DNA of 64,000 nucleotides from Sordariomycetes sp. S80-01Y (GCA_037042185.1 JAXQJY010000032.1:3162001-3226000); one strand, 5' to 3'; numbered from the stretch's first letter, positions 45,825 through 57,133 are shown. The notes: generated from the sequence alone by a model not told the origin. Numbers and translations: made by a program.

Positions 45825-48332
45825 TCATGAAGCAGGGTCAAACTCCGGCTCAGCTAGTTCTTCCTCCTGAACATCCTCAACGGGCAGCTCGACCTCCTTG
45901 ACAGGATGCAGCAGCATTGGCGGTAGGCACATTCGTCCTTCGCCACCGGGCATGTCTCCGACTGAACCGCCTTGCTTGCTCTCGTCGGCAGTCTTCTCAA
46001 ACTCCTCGCCTCCGTCATTGTTGACCTTGAGGCCAAGCCACCTTCTGTACAGATTAGGTCCAAATCCAGAGTTGTAGAACCACGACAGCCCATGCATATT
46101 GTGCTCGCGATCTCCGTAAACACTGTTCCTCGAGCCGCCACTTGAACCGTCGCGGCCACCGTTGTAGGTCTGAGCCATGTACTCAAGAGGCCATTTTCGG
46201 TCGATATAGAGCGGATGGGGAGCAAAGACGGCCTTGAAGCCATGCTGAAGGGCAACTGTAGCAGGCCACATCTCAGGGAAGGCGAACTGCTTCTTGTAGG
46301 CAGTCATTTTATGCATGGTCATCAACAAGCGGCGTGATAGGCGAGACGTGGTGATTATGTTGGCGCGACGAGGGGGGCCGCCTTTCGTGCGGTTGAAGCC
46401 AGTGATATCGTCCTTGAGAAGCCAGGTCGTGCCTTCGGGGTCGAAAATGGGATTGAGTGAGATGTAATCGGCTTCTTCACCAACCCCCCATTCGTAGTGA
46501 TCACGCTCAGGGCCCCCAACAGGAGGGATGGGATCTTCGGCGGGCTGGAACCAGTCGTCGTCATCCTCGGGGCGAACAGGGCCCCATACCGTCCGTCGTG
46601 GCTTCTGCACCTGATCAGGGTCGTCCTTCAGGCCAGGTGCCTTGTCCCAGATGTTGTCGGCATTGACAGTACCCATCTCATTCTGAATTCTCGCCATCTG
46701 AGAGAAGTCTTCCCATGTGCCATGCACTTCGGGGAAGTAGAAACGGGAGTTGCGCTCCCAGAGGCCCTTGCGAGGCTGATTCTTAGACCAGTTCTCTAGT
46801 TTGCTGAAGAGGTCGTAATAGTGGCCAGTGTAGCGGACATCCATCTCCCACTGCCAAAAGTAGTCATACTCAGGGTGCTGGTAGGCAAAGTGCTGCATAG
46901 CCATGGTAAGCCCGCGGTATACGCCATGCACGGGAAGCTCGGGACCCCGACTATAAAGGTCGTAGATGCCCTGGTACAGTGACAGCATCTGAGTCTCCGT
47001 CCACAGGGTCACAAGGCCCTGGAACTCTTGAGGGATGCTGTCACGGATGCGCTTTGCGTACGCGTCGTGGTCGGCCCAGATGGGATGTGCAGCATCGTTC
47101 TTGACTTGAACCAGAAGGTGAATGTCGTAGCGGCCGCCGGAAGCAAGCGACAGCTCCGTTATCATGGAGCGGAGTGAAGCAATGTCATCCTCTCGGAAGA
47201 AGTACTCGTCGTAGCACCTAATGACAACAGCCGTTCGTGACTTCTTTGCGCTCGGTGTAGCAGGCTGAGCAGCGTCCGTAGCATCGTCCGCGACCTTGTC
47301 ATGGACCTGAGATTCCTCAAGCTCCCGCTTCTCCTGCTTGATGGCAGCCTTCGCATCCTGAATGTAGAAGCCATGCTCGACTGGGGTCTTCTCGGGAAGC
47401 TCAGCGTATCGGTGAGCATTCGCGTTGTAGCACCTGCGCTGAACTTCAGCCCAATCGACGTCGCGGAAGTCAACCCTGGTGGTATCCTTCCACACGGCTG
47501 CAGAGCCATCGTTCTCCCCATTTTCGCCCGTACCTAGACCACCACTCTTCAGGGAGTAGCCGAAGCCGTAGGGGCCATAGCGACCAAAGCGTTCGAAACA
47601 AATGTCTTCAGGGAGGGCGAATAAATCGTAAGAGCCGGCAACGTTTCGAGGAAACCCCTTTGGACGACCCTCGAAGTACCGAACCTGCGGCACTCGCACC
47701 TTTCCGGCTGCATCTAGAAAGCATTCCTGAATGTCTTCTTCCTGTGCTCGCCCATCATACTCGCCCCAAGCGTGGCTCAGGGGTACGTCCTTCTTCACCG
47801 GGGCTTCTCCTGCCTGAGACTGGTCGGTCGCTGCGTTCAGGGGAATGATTTGGTTGTCTTGGGGGTACTCAGGCTCGCTTTCGTCGAATCTTGCAAGTGT
47901 CCTGATCCCGCCATAGTATCTTTCTAAGAAGGGGAACCGTTCCCATACTGGAGGCGGTGGGGGCGGCTTCTCGATCTGTCCGTTCGCAACCTTCCAGTTC
48001 TCTACTTGACTCGCTCTTATCAAGCTAACAATCATCAAGAAAAGCACGAAGCCAATTCCAAAACACAGGTACCGCGTGACCTTGGTCGGTAGCCGATAAG
48101 GGTATACACTGGCTATCTTAGGTCGAGTCACGGATCTTCGCTTTGGCAGCATTGGCACACCGCTAGCCATGGACCCCGACGTGTTCCTCGAAGAGCCAGC
48201 TGACCGGCGTGCATCGTATTCGGAGTCGGAGGTGTAGTAGTCTTCATCGTCGGAGTATCGCTCTTTCGTTGGCGACCGATTACGCGCATTGTACACTGGT
48301 AGCCGGTCGTCGCGGCTGCGGAACAGACCCAT
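45825..48332 (-). CDS. DUF3405 type II membrane protein, probable Golgi glycosyltransferase-like
   Basis: A single exon encodes 835 residues from the Met at 48332; the frame is open to 48383, but MGLFRSRDDRLPVYNARNR looks like the true start. A charged cytosolic tail (1-87) precedes one membrane helix (about 88-106) and a large lumenal domain, the topology of Golgi enzymes. The domain contains AVVIRCYDEYFFREDD, HLLVQVKND and the aromatic YDYFWQWEMDVRYTGHYYD segment typical of fungal DUF3405 proteins, including a DxR/DVR acidic string that could bind metal. Activity has not been shown from sequence; a glycosyltransferase role is inference. Confidence 0.8.
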   Translation of the reverse strand: MGLFRSRDDRLPVYNARNRSPTKERYSDDEDYYTSDSEYDARRSAGSSRNTSGSMASGVPMLPKRRSVTRPKIASVYPYRLPTKVTRYLCFGIGFVLFLMIVSLIRASQVENWKVANGQIEKPPPPPPVWERFPFLERYYGGIRTLARFDESEPEYPQDNQIIPLNAATDQSQAGEAPVKKDVPLSHAWGEYDGRAQEEDIQECFLDAAGKVRVPQVRYFEGRPKGFPRNVAGSYDLFALPEDICFERFGRYGPYGFGYSLKSGGLGTGENGENDGSAAVWKDTTRVDFRDVDWAEVQRRCYNANAHRYAELPEKTPVEHGFYIQDAKAAIKQEKRELEESQVHDKVADDATDAAQPATPSAKKSRTAVVIRCYDEYFFREDDIASLRSMITELSLASGGRYDIHLLVQVKNDAAHPIWADHDAYAKRIRDSIPQEFQGLVTLWTETQMLSLYQGIYDLYSRGPELPVHGVYRGLTMAMQHFAYQHPEYDYFWQWEMDVRYTGHYYDLFSKLENWSKNQPRKGLWERNSRFYFPEVHGTWEDFSQMARIQNEMGTVNADNIWDKAPGLKDDPDQVQKPRRTVWGPVRPEDDDDWFQPAEDPIPPVGGPERDHYEWGVGEEADYISLNPIFDPEGTTWLLKDDITGFNRTKGGPPRRANIITTSRLSRRLLMTMHKMTAYKKQFAFPEMWPATVALQHGFKAVFAPHPLYIDRKWPLEYMAQTYNGGRDGSSGGSRNSVYGDREHNMHGLSWFYNSGFGPNLYRRWLGLKVNNDGGEEFEKTADESKQGGSVGDMPGGEGRMCLPPMLLHPVKEVELPVEDVQEEELAEPEFDPAS

Positions 48333-49863
48333 ATTGATAACCTTTCCCGCTGTTAGAACGTGCCGGTTTCCCCATATCAGCAAGCATACCAGTTGTCTTC
48401 AACGTCTCAGCGTGGTGGGTAGTGTCTGTCGCAAGGCGACGGTGAGGAATGTTGTGCGCTCAGCCGCCTGGTAGCTCTAATAGAGTGTTACGACAGTGGA
48501 CGTGGAATTTGTGGTGGATGAAATACGCAAACGAGTCGGGCTCTGGTTTGAAGAGGGGATGAGATAGGGTTTGAGAATTGATTCTTCATCGGATGGAAGA
48601 CAAGCTGGCCAAGCCATCTGCACAAGGGTTGTTGTTGCAGGGGGGCCTGTGGAAGGCCGTTGCGGAGCAACGTCCCATATCTGGCTGTTACAGTCCCTAT
48701 CGATAAGCGCCCAACTTCCTCAAATGCCAAAGCACTCACTGACCAGTACACTGCGGTGAGATCTGTTGTTGGAGCCCGGAAATACAATACTCTACCTATT
48801 CCTAGTAATCTTTAGGGTCATGCAGATGATCAGATTTTCTGCCGAGGTGTTGCAAATTGTGTGCGCTAGCATTGTGAAGTCACGTTCAGAATCACAACAC
48901 GTCAAGAGGACGATCTAACTCGAGATCAATGTTTCGAAAAGACCCGTGACGACATGGCTGGTAAAGAACAAAGCATATATAACCATTGCTCAGGCTAAAG
49001 AGGCATGCAAATAGGATGCGTACCTTAGTCTTTTGAGAAACAGGCGGAGTAAGTGCAGGGTACTCTACTTCCAACAAGCTCACGATGGTGTGTATAAGTC
49101 CCCCCCCCCCAAAAGCTGGCTCTCAGCAGCAACAAACCCAAGCCGTTCCATTGGCCCGCGATACGAGCCTTGCATCGGGATGCAATTGACTTCAGCCAGC
49201 CTACCACATGACCTGACGCCCACCACAGCGCCGCACAACCCCGCTGACCCGACTCGAGTCGAGATCGCCAGCGGCGCGGAGGTCGTGTAAGCTAACCCCC
49301 CAGCACCCATTTACTCGTGTGAGTGACCTCCGTGATGGGCCGGCGTTTGTGCCACTTGAGCTGCCCTAGCACCCAGATATCATTGAGGGTTCTGAAGCCG
49401 ATGTGGTTGCGTCTTCCTACAAGGAGGAATAGCAGGGGACTATTGCCAACAACACAGGTGATGAACAGGCCAGTGATGCCATCCCGTGGCACACCCCCGG
49501 CCCAACCAACGAAGCAGCACGAATCCCTAATGCAGACCCTAGCTGATCGTAATCGGGCAATCGACCGCGCTCAAGCACAATTCCGTCATAATCCTGTAAG
49601 CAGGGCCCTACGTAATGTGGCTTTATCCCTTGAACTTACCGACGGCTCTTAAACCGTGCCTCGCGACAGCATCGGCAGCCAACAGGAGTTTCAAGCCCCC
49701 ACGAATCCGAGGGCACCTGCTGTCAGCTTGGATCACCATGGGGGAGCGTCATATCATTGCATGGCAAATTCATGGGGTACATTAATCGGGGGCCTGCTGT
49801 TGGCCCTCGTGCGCTCCTCGTGAATGCTATTCTTCTCGTGTTTATGTCTCCTCCATCTTCAAC
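48333..49863. other. 1.5 kb divergent spacer
   Basis: An open frame at 49323-49652 (109 codons) and one on the other strand (49292-49492) have no recognised similarity and no splice or promoter context. A C homopolymer run lies near 49101-49110. Confidence 0.45.
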
Positions 49864-50819
49864 ATGTCTGTCGCGATAACGTCGTCTGAAGTCACTCACC
49901 ATGCCGCTATAGAATATGGCCAGGAAGTCAATTACGGTACCTCTGAACCCCCCCTGCAGCTGCCAGAGCAACATCCTCTATCAATAACGTTAGATGGAGG
50001 GCAGCTTGCCCTCGCTGCGGGTTTGCTGATAGGCCTCATACACTTTGGAGGCTCGGTTGCGGCAGTGTTTGTCCTGGGTTCAGTGCCTCTCATGCTCTGG
50101 GTGTACAATGACTTCTTGAACTATCTCGCTCTCGGCCCAGGAGGCACGCCTTCGACCTTCAAGGGATATTTGAAGATATCATGGCTGAGGCTTTGGACTG
50201 TACGCGACCCCTACACAGCGCGACAACCTGATCCAAAACAGGTGCCTTCGAAAGGTATACTTGCCCGCGATCCGCTCCCATATAGAATGGGACCTAAGCC
50301 GCAGGTGGTCGGCATAGCACCTCACAGACAAATTAATCAGCCTGGCTCGGTACATTGCAATGCGGCTTTGAGGAGGACGTTGGAGAAGCTGGCACTGAAG
50401 AACCCAGATAGCTTCGGTACGGAGTGTTCATACATCGAGAAGCACGGTCTTGCCCTGTTCGCACGCCATCCGTTATCGACTACGACTTGCCAAGGGGAGG
50501 TGTGCCATGTCCACGATAGGGACTTCTCAATGCACATGTCGCTGCATCCGGAGGATGCTAGGGAGGTATTGCAAAAGGGTTGGGGTCAAAGACATCCCCT
50601 AGGATGGAAGTGGTGGGTCTTGAAGACACCTGTCACCGCAGACTTTATCATGGTGTACGCACCTAGAGGTAACTAGATAAAGCTCCTCAGCATCAGGTAC
50701 AGACTGACTCTCTTATAGATGAAAGTGAGCTCCGGACGGTGTGTAGGATCATAGAGGGTGCCATTTGGTATGCGACAGCCGAGGAAACCGAGGTTGCGGT
50801 GTATCTCAAGTCATCATGA
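49864..50819 (+). CDS. Luciferase-domain (DUF5519-type) membrane protein, function unknown
   Basis: Two exons (49864-50668, 50719-50819) encode 301 residues. A hydrophobic region at about 40-85 gives one or two membrane segments. From about 175 the sequence fits the family named luciferase domain after a plant and fungal grouping: EVCHVHDRDFSMHMSLHP, EVLQKGWGQRHPLGWKWW and FIMVYAPRDESEL. The name does not imply light emission; the biochemical role is unknown. The gene converges on CUS2 with only 164 nt between stops. Confidence 0.72.
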
Positions 50820-50983
50820 CGTGGAGCAATGCCATAGGTGCTGAAGGAAATTGCAAGCACGGGACATGAGGTTCCAGAGGATATTATTGTAAAGTCGTTT
50901 TTGCTTCGGGGACCTGGTGGAATGAATGGTACTGTTGATAGTTGGACGTAGTGCGCCGCCCGTTCAAGCTCAGAATGACAACC

Positions 50984-52131
50984 TCAGTCGGATTCGTCTC
51001 CGGGCTGCTCCTTGGATGACTTGCTGAACTTCTCCTTGCCAGTCGCTAGGAAGGCTTCCACAACACGGCCGTCGAAACTTCTACCGTGCATGAGCTTGAT
51101 ACAAGCCTGCGCAGACTCGGCGTCCTTGAACTTGACAGAGACGATACCCTCGGGCTCGAGGTCGAAGAGAACCAAGTTTGTCACCGTCCCGAGCTTCTCG
51201 CACTCGTCTCGAATATCTTCCTTGATCTCCAGTAGGGCGGCCGGGTCCTCCTCCAGCTCTTGCAGGGTGAACATATGACTGAGAATCACGGTCTTGTCCC
51301 ATTTGGTGGCTGCTTTTCCTGGTGCCGGGAACGGGCTCTCGTCATCGTCGCTCCAGTCGGCCAGCTTCGCATCAAGCTTCTGGGTCTTCTTGATGATTTT
51401 TTGCCGATCCTTTTGGCTCTTTTGTGGTCGCCTCTCGCCCTTGATCGCTTTCTCGCCCTCTGCTCCATCCTGGTCATATTGAACCTTCTTGTAACTCGAA
51501 TCTGCTCTCTGCACGCGCATACGTCCCTCGCTGGTGCCATTCGCAGTGATTCGAGCATCTGTATCGTCCAAAAGCATGATCGCCAGGTCGACGCTTTGAG
51601 GCTTGAAGAATACCACCAGCGCGTCGCCTTTGAAGTTGCCCTCGGAGTCCGTGTACAGCTTGATGCGCGGCGCGCCGCTGTCGATCTCCTCCGCGATGAC
51701 GCCGCACTTCGATGAAAAAAGCTCGTGAACTTCGTCGACAGTGACATCTAACGGAAGACCGGTGACGTAGACAGCTGTGTTCTCTTTCGGTTTCGGAGGT
51801 GGTTTCTGCTTCTTGTTCGGTCGAGCCTTGTGAGAGCTGTCAGCGATCCGAACTGTGCTCAATTGAACTGGTAATTTACCTGATCTGGACCAGTCTTCCG
51901 TTTCCTCGATCCATCATCGGCTGCTGGGGTCGCTGACGACCTCTCTTCTCCTCCGTACTCATGCGCATTGTCGTCCAGGACGTCTATTGGCACCCATTGC
52001 TTTGCATCCACGTCGAACTCAAATTCAGACCCATCATCGTGAACAGCGATGAATTTGTTGTCAAGCTTTGAAAACGAGATTCGATCGTCTGCGTCAAATT
52101 CTTGTACATCAGTAGGAAATGTAGTGGCCAT
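50984..52131 (-). CDS. cus2: Splicing factor Cus2 / Tat-SF1 homologue
   Basis: Two exons (52131-51880, 51826-50984) encode 364 residues. The acidic N-terminus contains the aromatic FIAVHDDGSEFEFD segment. RRM1 (about 110-185) starts TAVYVTGLPLDVT, and the second RRM (about 245-345) has GRSFDGRVV, the R-x-F loop of a U2AF-homology motif (UHM) domain. The middle is basic. In yeast Cus2 binds U2 snRNP and Hsh155 and is displaced by Prp5; a Prp5 gene lies at 17282-20980 in this window. The intron acceptor is read as CACAAG at 51827, because two earlier CAG sites break frame and one overlaps the branch site. Confidence 0.88.
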
Positions 52132-52824
52132 CGTGTTGGTCGTTGCGAGTGAGGTTGGAAGAAGAGTCCAGTCGCGAGTTAGACGTTGGCGTTCCGTGGG
52201 ACGTGGGGGACAGAAAAAGGTGGGCAGGGGACGGCTATGGGTACATGTGGCAACTTAGACCACCTCTACCTACTTAGTAGTACTACCTCCGTAGAGCACA
52301 TTATCATCACTATCTATGTACCCCGGTAAGCTAAGTAGTAAGGTAATTACTAGAAATTGGAGTCCTGGTGGTACCTAGCATTACGTCTACTAGGGAGTGG
52401 TATTGCCTAGCTTCATTACTTGATGTCAACGTAAGTCGACTCTTGAAATCCATGAACCATAAGCTCTAACGAACGATTTAACGATGATTGAAACCGGTCG
52501 TTAAGGTGTTTCGGAAGCAAGTGCCAATAAACGTTGTTTCCTTCGATTCTACACTTTCTCGCTTCCTGCTGCAACTTTTTATACCTTAATCTATGACCAA
52601 AGTCGGGTTGTGGTGCTCTCCAAGCCAAAGACTTGTAGAGAAAACAGTATGCATTACATTATGACTGCTGACCCTTGCAACTCGGGCTGTGCGGATCGCA
52701 TTGAGCTCCTGACACTGGTGCTTGTTACTCCCTTAGGAAGGTGGTATAGTGTGAGAGGTCCAAGGCCGCCGCCATTACGGCAACTTGGGACGTATAGCTC
52801 CATCCAAATGCACCAGAAGCGCCT
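52132..52824. other. 693-nt AT-rich spacer
   Basis: Contains a TAG/TAC-rich patch (about 52265-52400) resembling the patch near 33390. It spans the CUS2 promoter and the RPN13 3' region. No gene recognised. Confidence 0.5.
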
Positions 52825-54301
52825 TCAGTTCTGCCTCTGTTCCTTGACTGTCCTCTTCACGCCTTCAACAAAAGCTTCCACAGCGAGCCCACCGCCGAGA
52901 GGCATGCTGCCATTCGACATGTAGCCGCCGTTCTCAACCTTGATACCCAGTGCGTCGGCGACGCCAGGGAGACCGCCGTCACGAAGGGCCTGTGTCAACG
53001 TGCCCAGGGCTTGATGAAATTGCGGACTTCTTAACACCTTTTTGAGAAGTGACTTTTTGGCTTCCAATGACAATGAAGCGGCCGCCTCCTCAACAGCCGC
53101 AGCAGATGGTTCATCCTTGCCATTGAAGGCATCTGGATTAGGACCGGATAGAACGATGATTGACCGTGGCAGAAAAGTCAGAAGTGTGTCGATACGTCCT
53201 GGATCGTTGGTAGCAATCACGTCTACCATGGGGACACTGATGGAAGTCGGTAGTAGGTGGCTGAGATGCGGGTATGGTTTGTCCTGAGTTTGTCCTTGAC
53301 CTTGCCCCCCGCTCCCTGCAAGCCCGGGCTGACCCTGTAGCGAGGCTAGAAGATTCCGGACGGCTTCTGATGCATCTGCATTTGCACCAGATGAGGCTCT
53401 AAGAGAAGACATTAGCCTCCGTTTTATACGTGAGCACGGCATATGATGGGCTGATGGGCTTCATCACAGACTGACAAAGCAAGACACTTGTAATACATCT
53501 ATTGTGCCTTTTCTAGACGCCAATTCTTATATTTTGTCGTGCAGTATGCGATGCCCGCGGTCATCATGCAAAGGAAGTTACCTACGCTCGCGCTCCGTCG
53601 GAGCCACCCTCTCTTGACTCTTCGCCTTCGTCTCGGATATCTCCGCCTGTAGCGCCGGCTCCAGCACCACCGCTCCCACTAGGGGGTTGGCGTCGCTGGG
53701 GTTGGGCATCCGCCTCTTCCATATCCTCATCGTCGTCATCGTCTCGGTCGTCGGGGTTGTTTCGGATGCTTTGGAGCTCGCCTTGCACGTCGATCTCCTC
53801 GCCTTGGAGCAAAGAGTTGACCATCTCACCGATCTTGCGATCGCGGTCACTGAAGATTGATGGACTGCTGCCCTGGGGCTTAGACTGGAGCCAAAAGAGG
53901 TAACGATCGGGAGAGCCGCCGAACTTGAGGACGAATACGCGGCCGTTGGTCTTCGCAGATGACTCGGAGCTTTCGTAGGGTACAAATGTGGTGCCGTCCC
54001 CAGGAACCATCACAAGATCCACGTCGGCTTCTTCTAGAGTCTGGGAACGCTTCCGCCAGCAGAAGTGTAGCAAGTCTAATGCTGTCAGCACTTTGCGTCA
54101 TTCTTGTCTTGGGAACTGCGAACGCACCATCGTCGGAGTAGAGGGATATGTAGCCACGCTCTTCTTGAGGCTTGACCTTGTAGGGTTTCGATTCGGTCTA
54201 GATCATCGCAGTCAGATCTGAGAGTAGGCGTGTTGGGGTCGGAAACAAACGTCGAGCTCACACTGGCCGGCCTTGAATGTGATGAGAGGAGACGCAGCCA
54301 T
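52825..54301 (-). CDS. rpn13: Proteasome ubiquitin receptor Rpn13 (ADRM1)
   Basis: Four exons (54301-54251, 54197-54128, 54075-53586, 53398-52825) encode 394 residues. The N-terminal Pru domain (about 1-135: LITFKAGQCELD, RGYISLYSDD, LLHFCWRKR, RVFVLKFGGSPDRYLFWLQSK) binds ubiquitin and Rpn2. An acidic Gly-rich linker follows. The C-terminal DEUBAD domain (about 270-390) would bind and activate the deubiquitinase Uch37; S. cerevisiae Rpn13 lacks it. Intron 1 is best read with a GTTTGT donor and a CTAG acceptor to join CELD to TESKPYKV. Intron 3 is unusually long at 187 nt. Confidence 0.9.
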
Positions 54302-54890
54302 GGTGGGCAAGTGTCTTGTTGGCCCTGGTCGATTCTAAGATCTGGTGACAGATTCGGCGTGTAGAGATGGAAGTGTCAAGTGGAGGGTCAAAGTAGCGAA
54401 CGATACGCGGGTGGTTGTTGCTTGTCAACGAAGATGGCTGTGAAGGCAAGGTAGGTAAAGTAGGCTGCGAGAGCTCTTACGTCGACTAAGCTCCCCGGCC
54501 AGCGTCCCTGTGGGTCGAACTTGCAGTGACGCCGCCGATAGCAGTGGAGCACTTTGGGCTGGGCCAGGCAATGCGGATAGGCGTTGATCCGCTCCGGCAA
54601 TAGCTTTCTGGACCCTTCTTGCTCGCTCGCCTCTTTCCCCTCTTGAATTGGGTATTGCCCCTCCTTTGGAGCAACTTGAAGAGTGGTCGGCGCCTGAGAT
54701 CCACTTGCCTTAGCAAGGTGCCCAGATGCCCGTTCGCACCTGCAAATTTGGTGAAAAATCTCAACCCCACCTTCATTGACCCGACAACCACCGCCCTTTT
54801 TTCTTCCATTTAATCTCCCGTCCTTCGACATCTAAAACAAATCTCTCTCATTGATCCAACATTCCAAGCTTTTCCTCACAAAAAGACAAG
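54302..54890. promoter_or_regulatory. Divergent promoter RPN13 / eEF1-beta
   Basis: 589 nt between starts. The eEF1-beta side is pyrimidine-rich with a TCTCTCTCA string before the leader. No gene inside; open frames look like shadows. Confidence 0.45.
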
Positions 54891-55907
54891 ATGGGTTTCA
54901 CTGATCTTCTCACCGACGCTGGAGCTACCAGTATGTTCTGCCGCCGTTGCATTTGAAGGCGCATTTCCGCAGTCAGGACAGACACTGACCGTTGACTCAG
55001 TGCTCAACAGCTGGTTGACCACCCGTTCCTACATCACTGGGTATGTAAAGCGCTCTCTCGCGACTCCTGTTGCCCTCTCCACGATCTTTACATGATGAGA
55101 AACATTGGTCCGTGTTTCAGAGGCGGCTTAAGACCCCGCTACTTGACGAAGCAACAAGCACTCTGTGCACCTCTGATCATGATCGTGAATGGGCTGCCGT
55201 TGTCCTTGATCCTGGAATCCAGGTGTTTGCTAACGCGCGTCATAGCTTCGCTCCTTCGCAGGCCGATGTTGCCGTTTTCAAGGCTCTCAGCTCCAGCCCC
55301 GACGCCGAGAAGTTCCCCCATGCCGCCCGCTGGTACTCTCACATCTCGACCTTCGAGAGCGAGTTCGCCACCCTCCCCGGCGATGCTTCCAAGGCCTTCA
55401 GCGCCTACGGCCCTGAGGCTGGCGACCTGACCCTGAACCCTGCCAAGGCTCCCGAGACGGCTGAGGATGACGACGACGTCGATCTGTTCGGCTCCGATGA
55501 CGAGGAGGAGGATGCTGAGGCTGCCAGGGTTCGCGAGGAGCGTCTGGAGGCCTACCGCAAGAAGAAGGAGAACAAGCCCAAGACCATTGCCAAGTCCGTT
55601 GTCACTATGGATGTCAAGCCTTGGGGTAAGTCTCTGCTGATAACAAAGGGATTAGAATTGGATGCTAACGTTCGCAGACGATGAGACCGATATGGCTGCC
55701 CTTGAGGCCGCTGTCCGCGCCATCGAAAAGGACGGTCTCGTCTGGGGTGCTTCCAAGCTTGTTCCCGTCGGTTTCGGTATCAAGAAGCTCCAGATCAACC
55801 TGGTTGTCGAAGACGAGAAGGTCTCCACTACCGACCTTCAGGAGGAGATCGAGGGACTCGAGGATTACGTCCAGTCCTCTGACGTCGCTGCCATGCAGAA
55901 GCTCTAA
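54891..55907 (+). CDS. Translation elongation factor 1-beta (eEF1B-alpha), GDP/GTP exchange subunit
   Basis: Four exons (54891-54930, 55001-55040, 55246-55625, 55678-55907) encode 229 residues. A GST-like N-terminal segment ([19 protein letters not shown]) with [11 protein letters not shown] is followed by an acidic stretch ([17 protein letters not shown]) and the C-terminal exchange domain ([35 protein letters not shown]), which reloads eEF1A with GTP. Intron 2 (55041-55245, 205 nt) hosts a U18-type snoRNA, as the EFB1 intron does in S. cerevisiae. Confidence 0.95.
55080..55187 (+). ncRNA. snR18: Box C/D snoRNA U18/snR18, intronic
   Basis: Inside eEF1-beta intron 2. Box C ATGATGA (55092-55098) and box D CTGA (55173-55176) are enclosed by a seven-base-pair terminal stem, CACGATC (55080-55086) with GATCGTG (55181-55187). 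The guide TTGGTCCGTGTTTCA (55105-55119) is complementary over 15 nt to the universal LSU rRNA string TGAAACACGGACCAA. Reading CAGA (55118-55121) as box D', the fifth base upstream pairs with the A of AAACACGG, the equivalent of yeast 25S A649, a known snR18 target. A C'-like TGACGA lies at 55144-55149. Mature ends are approximate. Confidence 0.88.
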
Positions 55908-56415
55908 GTGGGCGAATTGATGTTGCGGATTGATTTATGAAGCATGATGGGAAGGAATATGATGATGCCATGAGGTTAAAGGTTCTTGCATGAGTCGTGA
56001 GGGATCGATCTCATTATGAAAAGCAACGCTCCCTACTTGATTTCCTTACGATAGACCTGATCTCGAATCCCAAAACAACATTTTATAATGAGACCTGTCA
56101 GTGAGGCTGTGTCATGAGTGCTCTAGTTTAAGTGTTATACATCTCCAGTTTTACGACCACTTGAGCTAGACTTTGATCCTGGTTACCGTCGCAATGGATG
56201 CATCGTTGGTGTCACTGTGTCCAGAGAGCTTCACAACGAGGGGTTGCCCTCCCCCACCCAGACTGGTTCATTTTGGCGGGGTAATCCTGCGTGTCGCGTC
56301 GACGCGATCCAAACCATTAAGAGGTGCCCACATCCCTGAACCGACTACTGCTTCAACTTGTTGAGCTGCAAAACGCAAGGCCCGGAGAAGATCGTTGACT
56401 TCACTACGCGGCAAA
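55908..56415. promoter_or_regulatory. eEF1-beta 3' region and PSF1 promoter with MCB-like palindrome
   Basis: TCGCGTCGACGCGA at 56294-56307 is a perfect 14-nt palindrome carrying two GACGCGA cores head to head, about 110 nt before the PSF1 start. Such ACGCG cores are bound by MBF at G1/S genes in yeasts. No gene inside. Confidence 0.45.
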
Positions 56416-57133
56416 ATGTATGGCGATATGGGAATCAAGCTGGTAGGTGTACCTTGATCCTTACTGTGCGCTGCTGATTCGCGTGCGCTAGGTGCAACAC
56501 GCCAAACGGACGCAAAACCTCTCCCACCTCCCATCCTACCAAGCCGAACTTGTCCGCGCCGTGACTCGCGAAGTTCGCGATCTCGATAAAGACGTTTCCG
56601 AGCTTCTCGAACCCTTCCAAGGCTCCTTCGACCCCTCCGCCGATCAAGCTGTCGCGACGACCCTCCTCGTAAACCACCTCTCTATGCGCCGGAATAAGCG
56701 CTGTCTCCTGGCGTACCACCGCGTGCGAACCGATAAGCTGGAAGAGCTGGTATGGAAGGGAGCGGACGTAGTCGATCTCTCCGGGCAGCAGCAGGCCGCG
56801 AGTGATGATCCGACGAGTAGCCTGAGCCCACAGGAAGAGGAGTACGTGAGGCAGTATGGGGATTTGTTGGCGGCATACAAGGGGCAGTGGACGGACATTG
56901 ATCTGACGGGGAGTTTGGAGCCACCAAAGGATTTATTCATCGACGTACGAGTTCTCAAGGATGCGGGCGAGATTCAGACAGAATATGGGTGAGTGCTGCG
57001 TCGGGAAACCTGTCTGAGGCCAATGCTAATCGACTCTAGGGCTATAACTTTGACCAAGAACAGCCAGTTCTATGTTAGGCAAGGTGATGTTGAGAGACTC
57101 ATTGCTCAGGGCTATCTACAGAAACTTAGCTGA
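56416..57133 (+). CDS. psf1: GINS complex subunit Psf1
   Basis: Three exons (56416-56442, 56492-56988, 57040-57133) encode 205 residues. It opens MYGDMGIKLVQHAKRT, the conserved Psf1 start, and the helical A domain contains LVRAVTREVRDLD and HLSMRRNKRCLLAYHRVRTDKLEEL. The small B domain follows a linker (DLFIDVRVLKDAGEI, LTKNSQFYVRQGDVERLI). GINS joins Cdc45 and MCM2-7 into the CMG replicative helicase. The first exon has only nine codons, preceded by an MCB-like palindrome. Confidence 0.92.

Noticed and set aside
49292-49652. Open frames on both strands in the 48.3-49.9 kb spacer
   Set aside because: No recognised motif, no plausible splice context, and overlapping frames on opposite strands; more likely chance.
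52260-52400. TAC/GTA-rich patch as a possible mutated repeat or transposon remnant
   Set aside because: Too short, with no terminal repeats or coding trace; similar patches are common low-complexity DNA.
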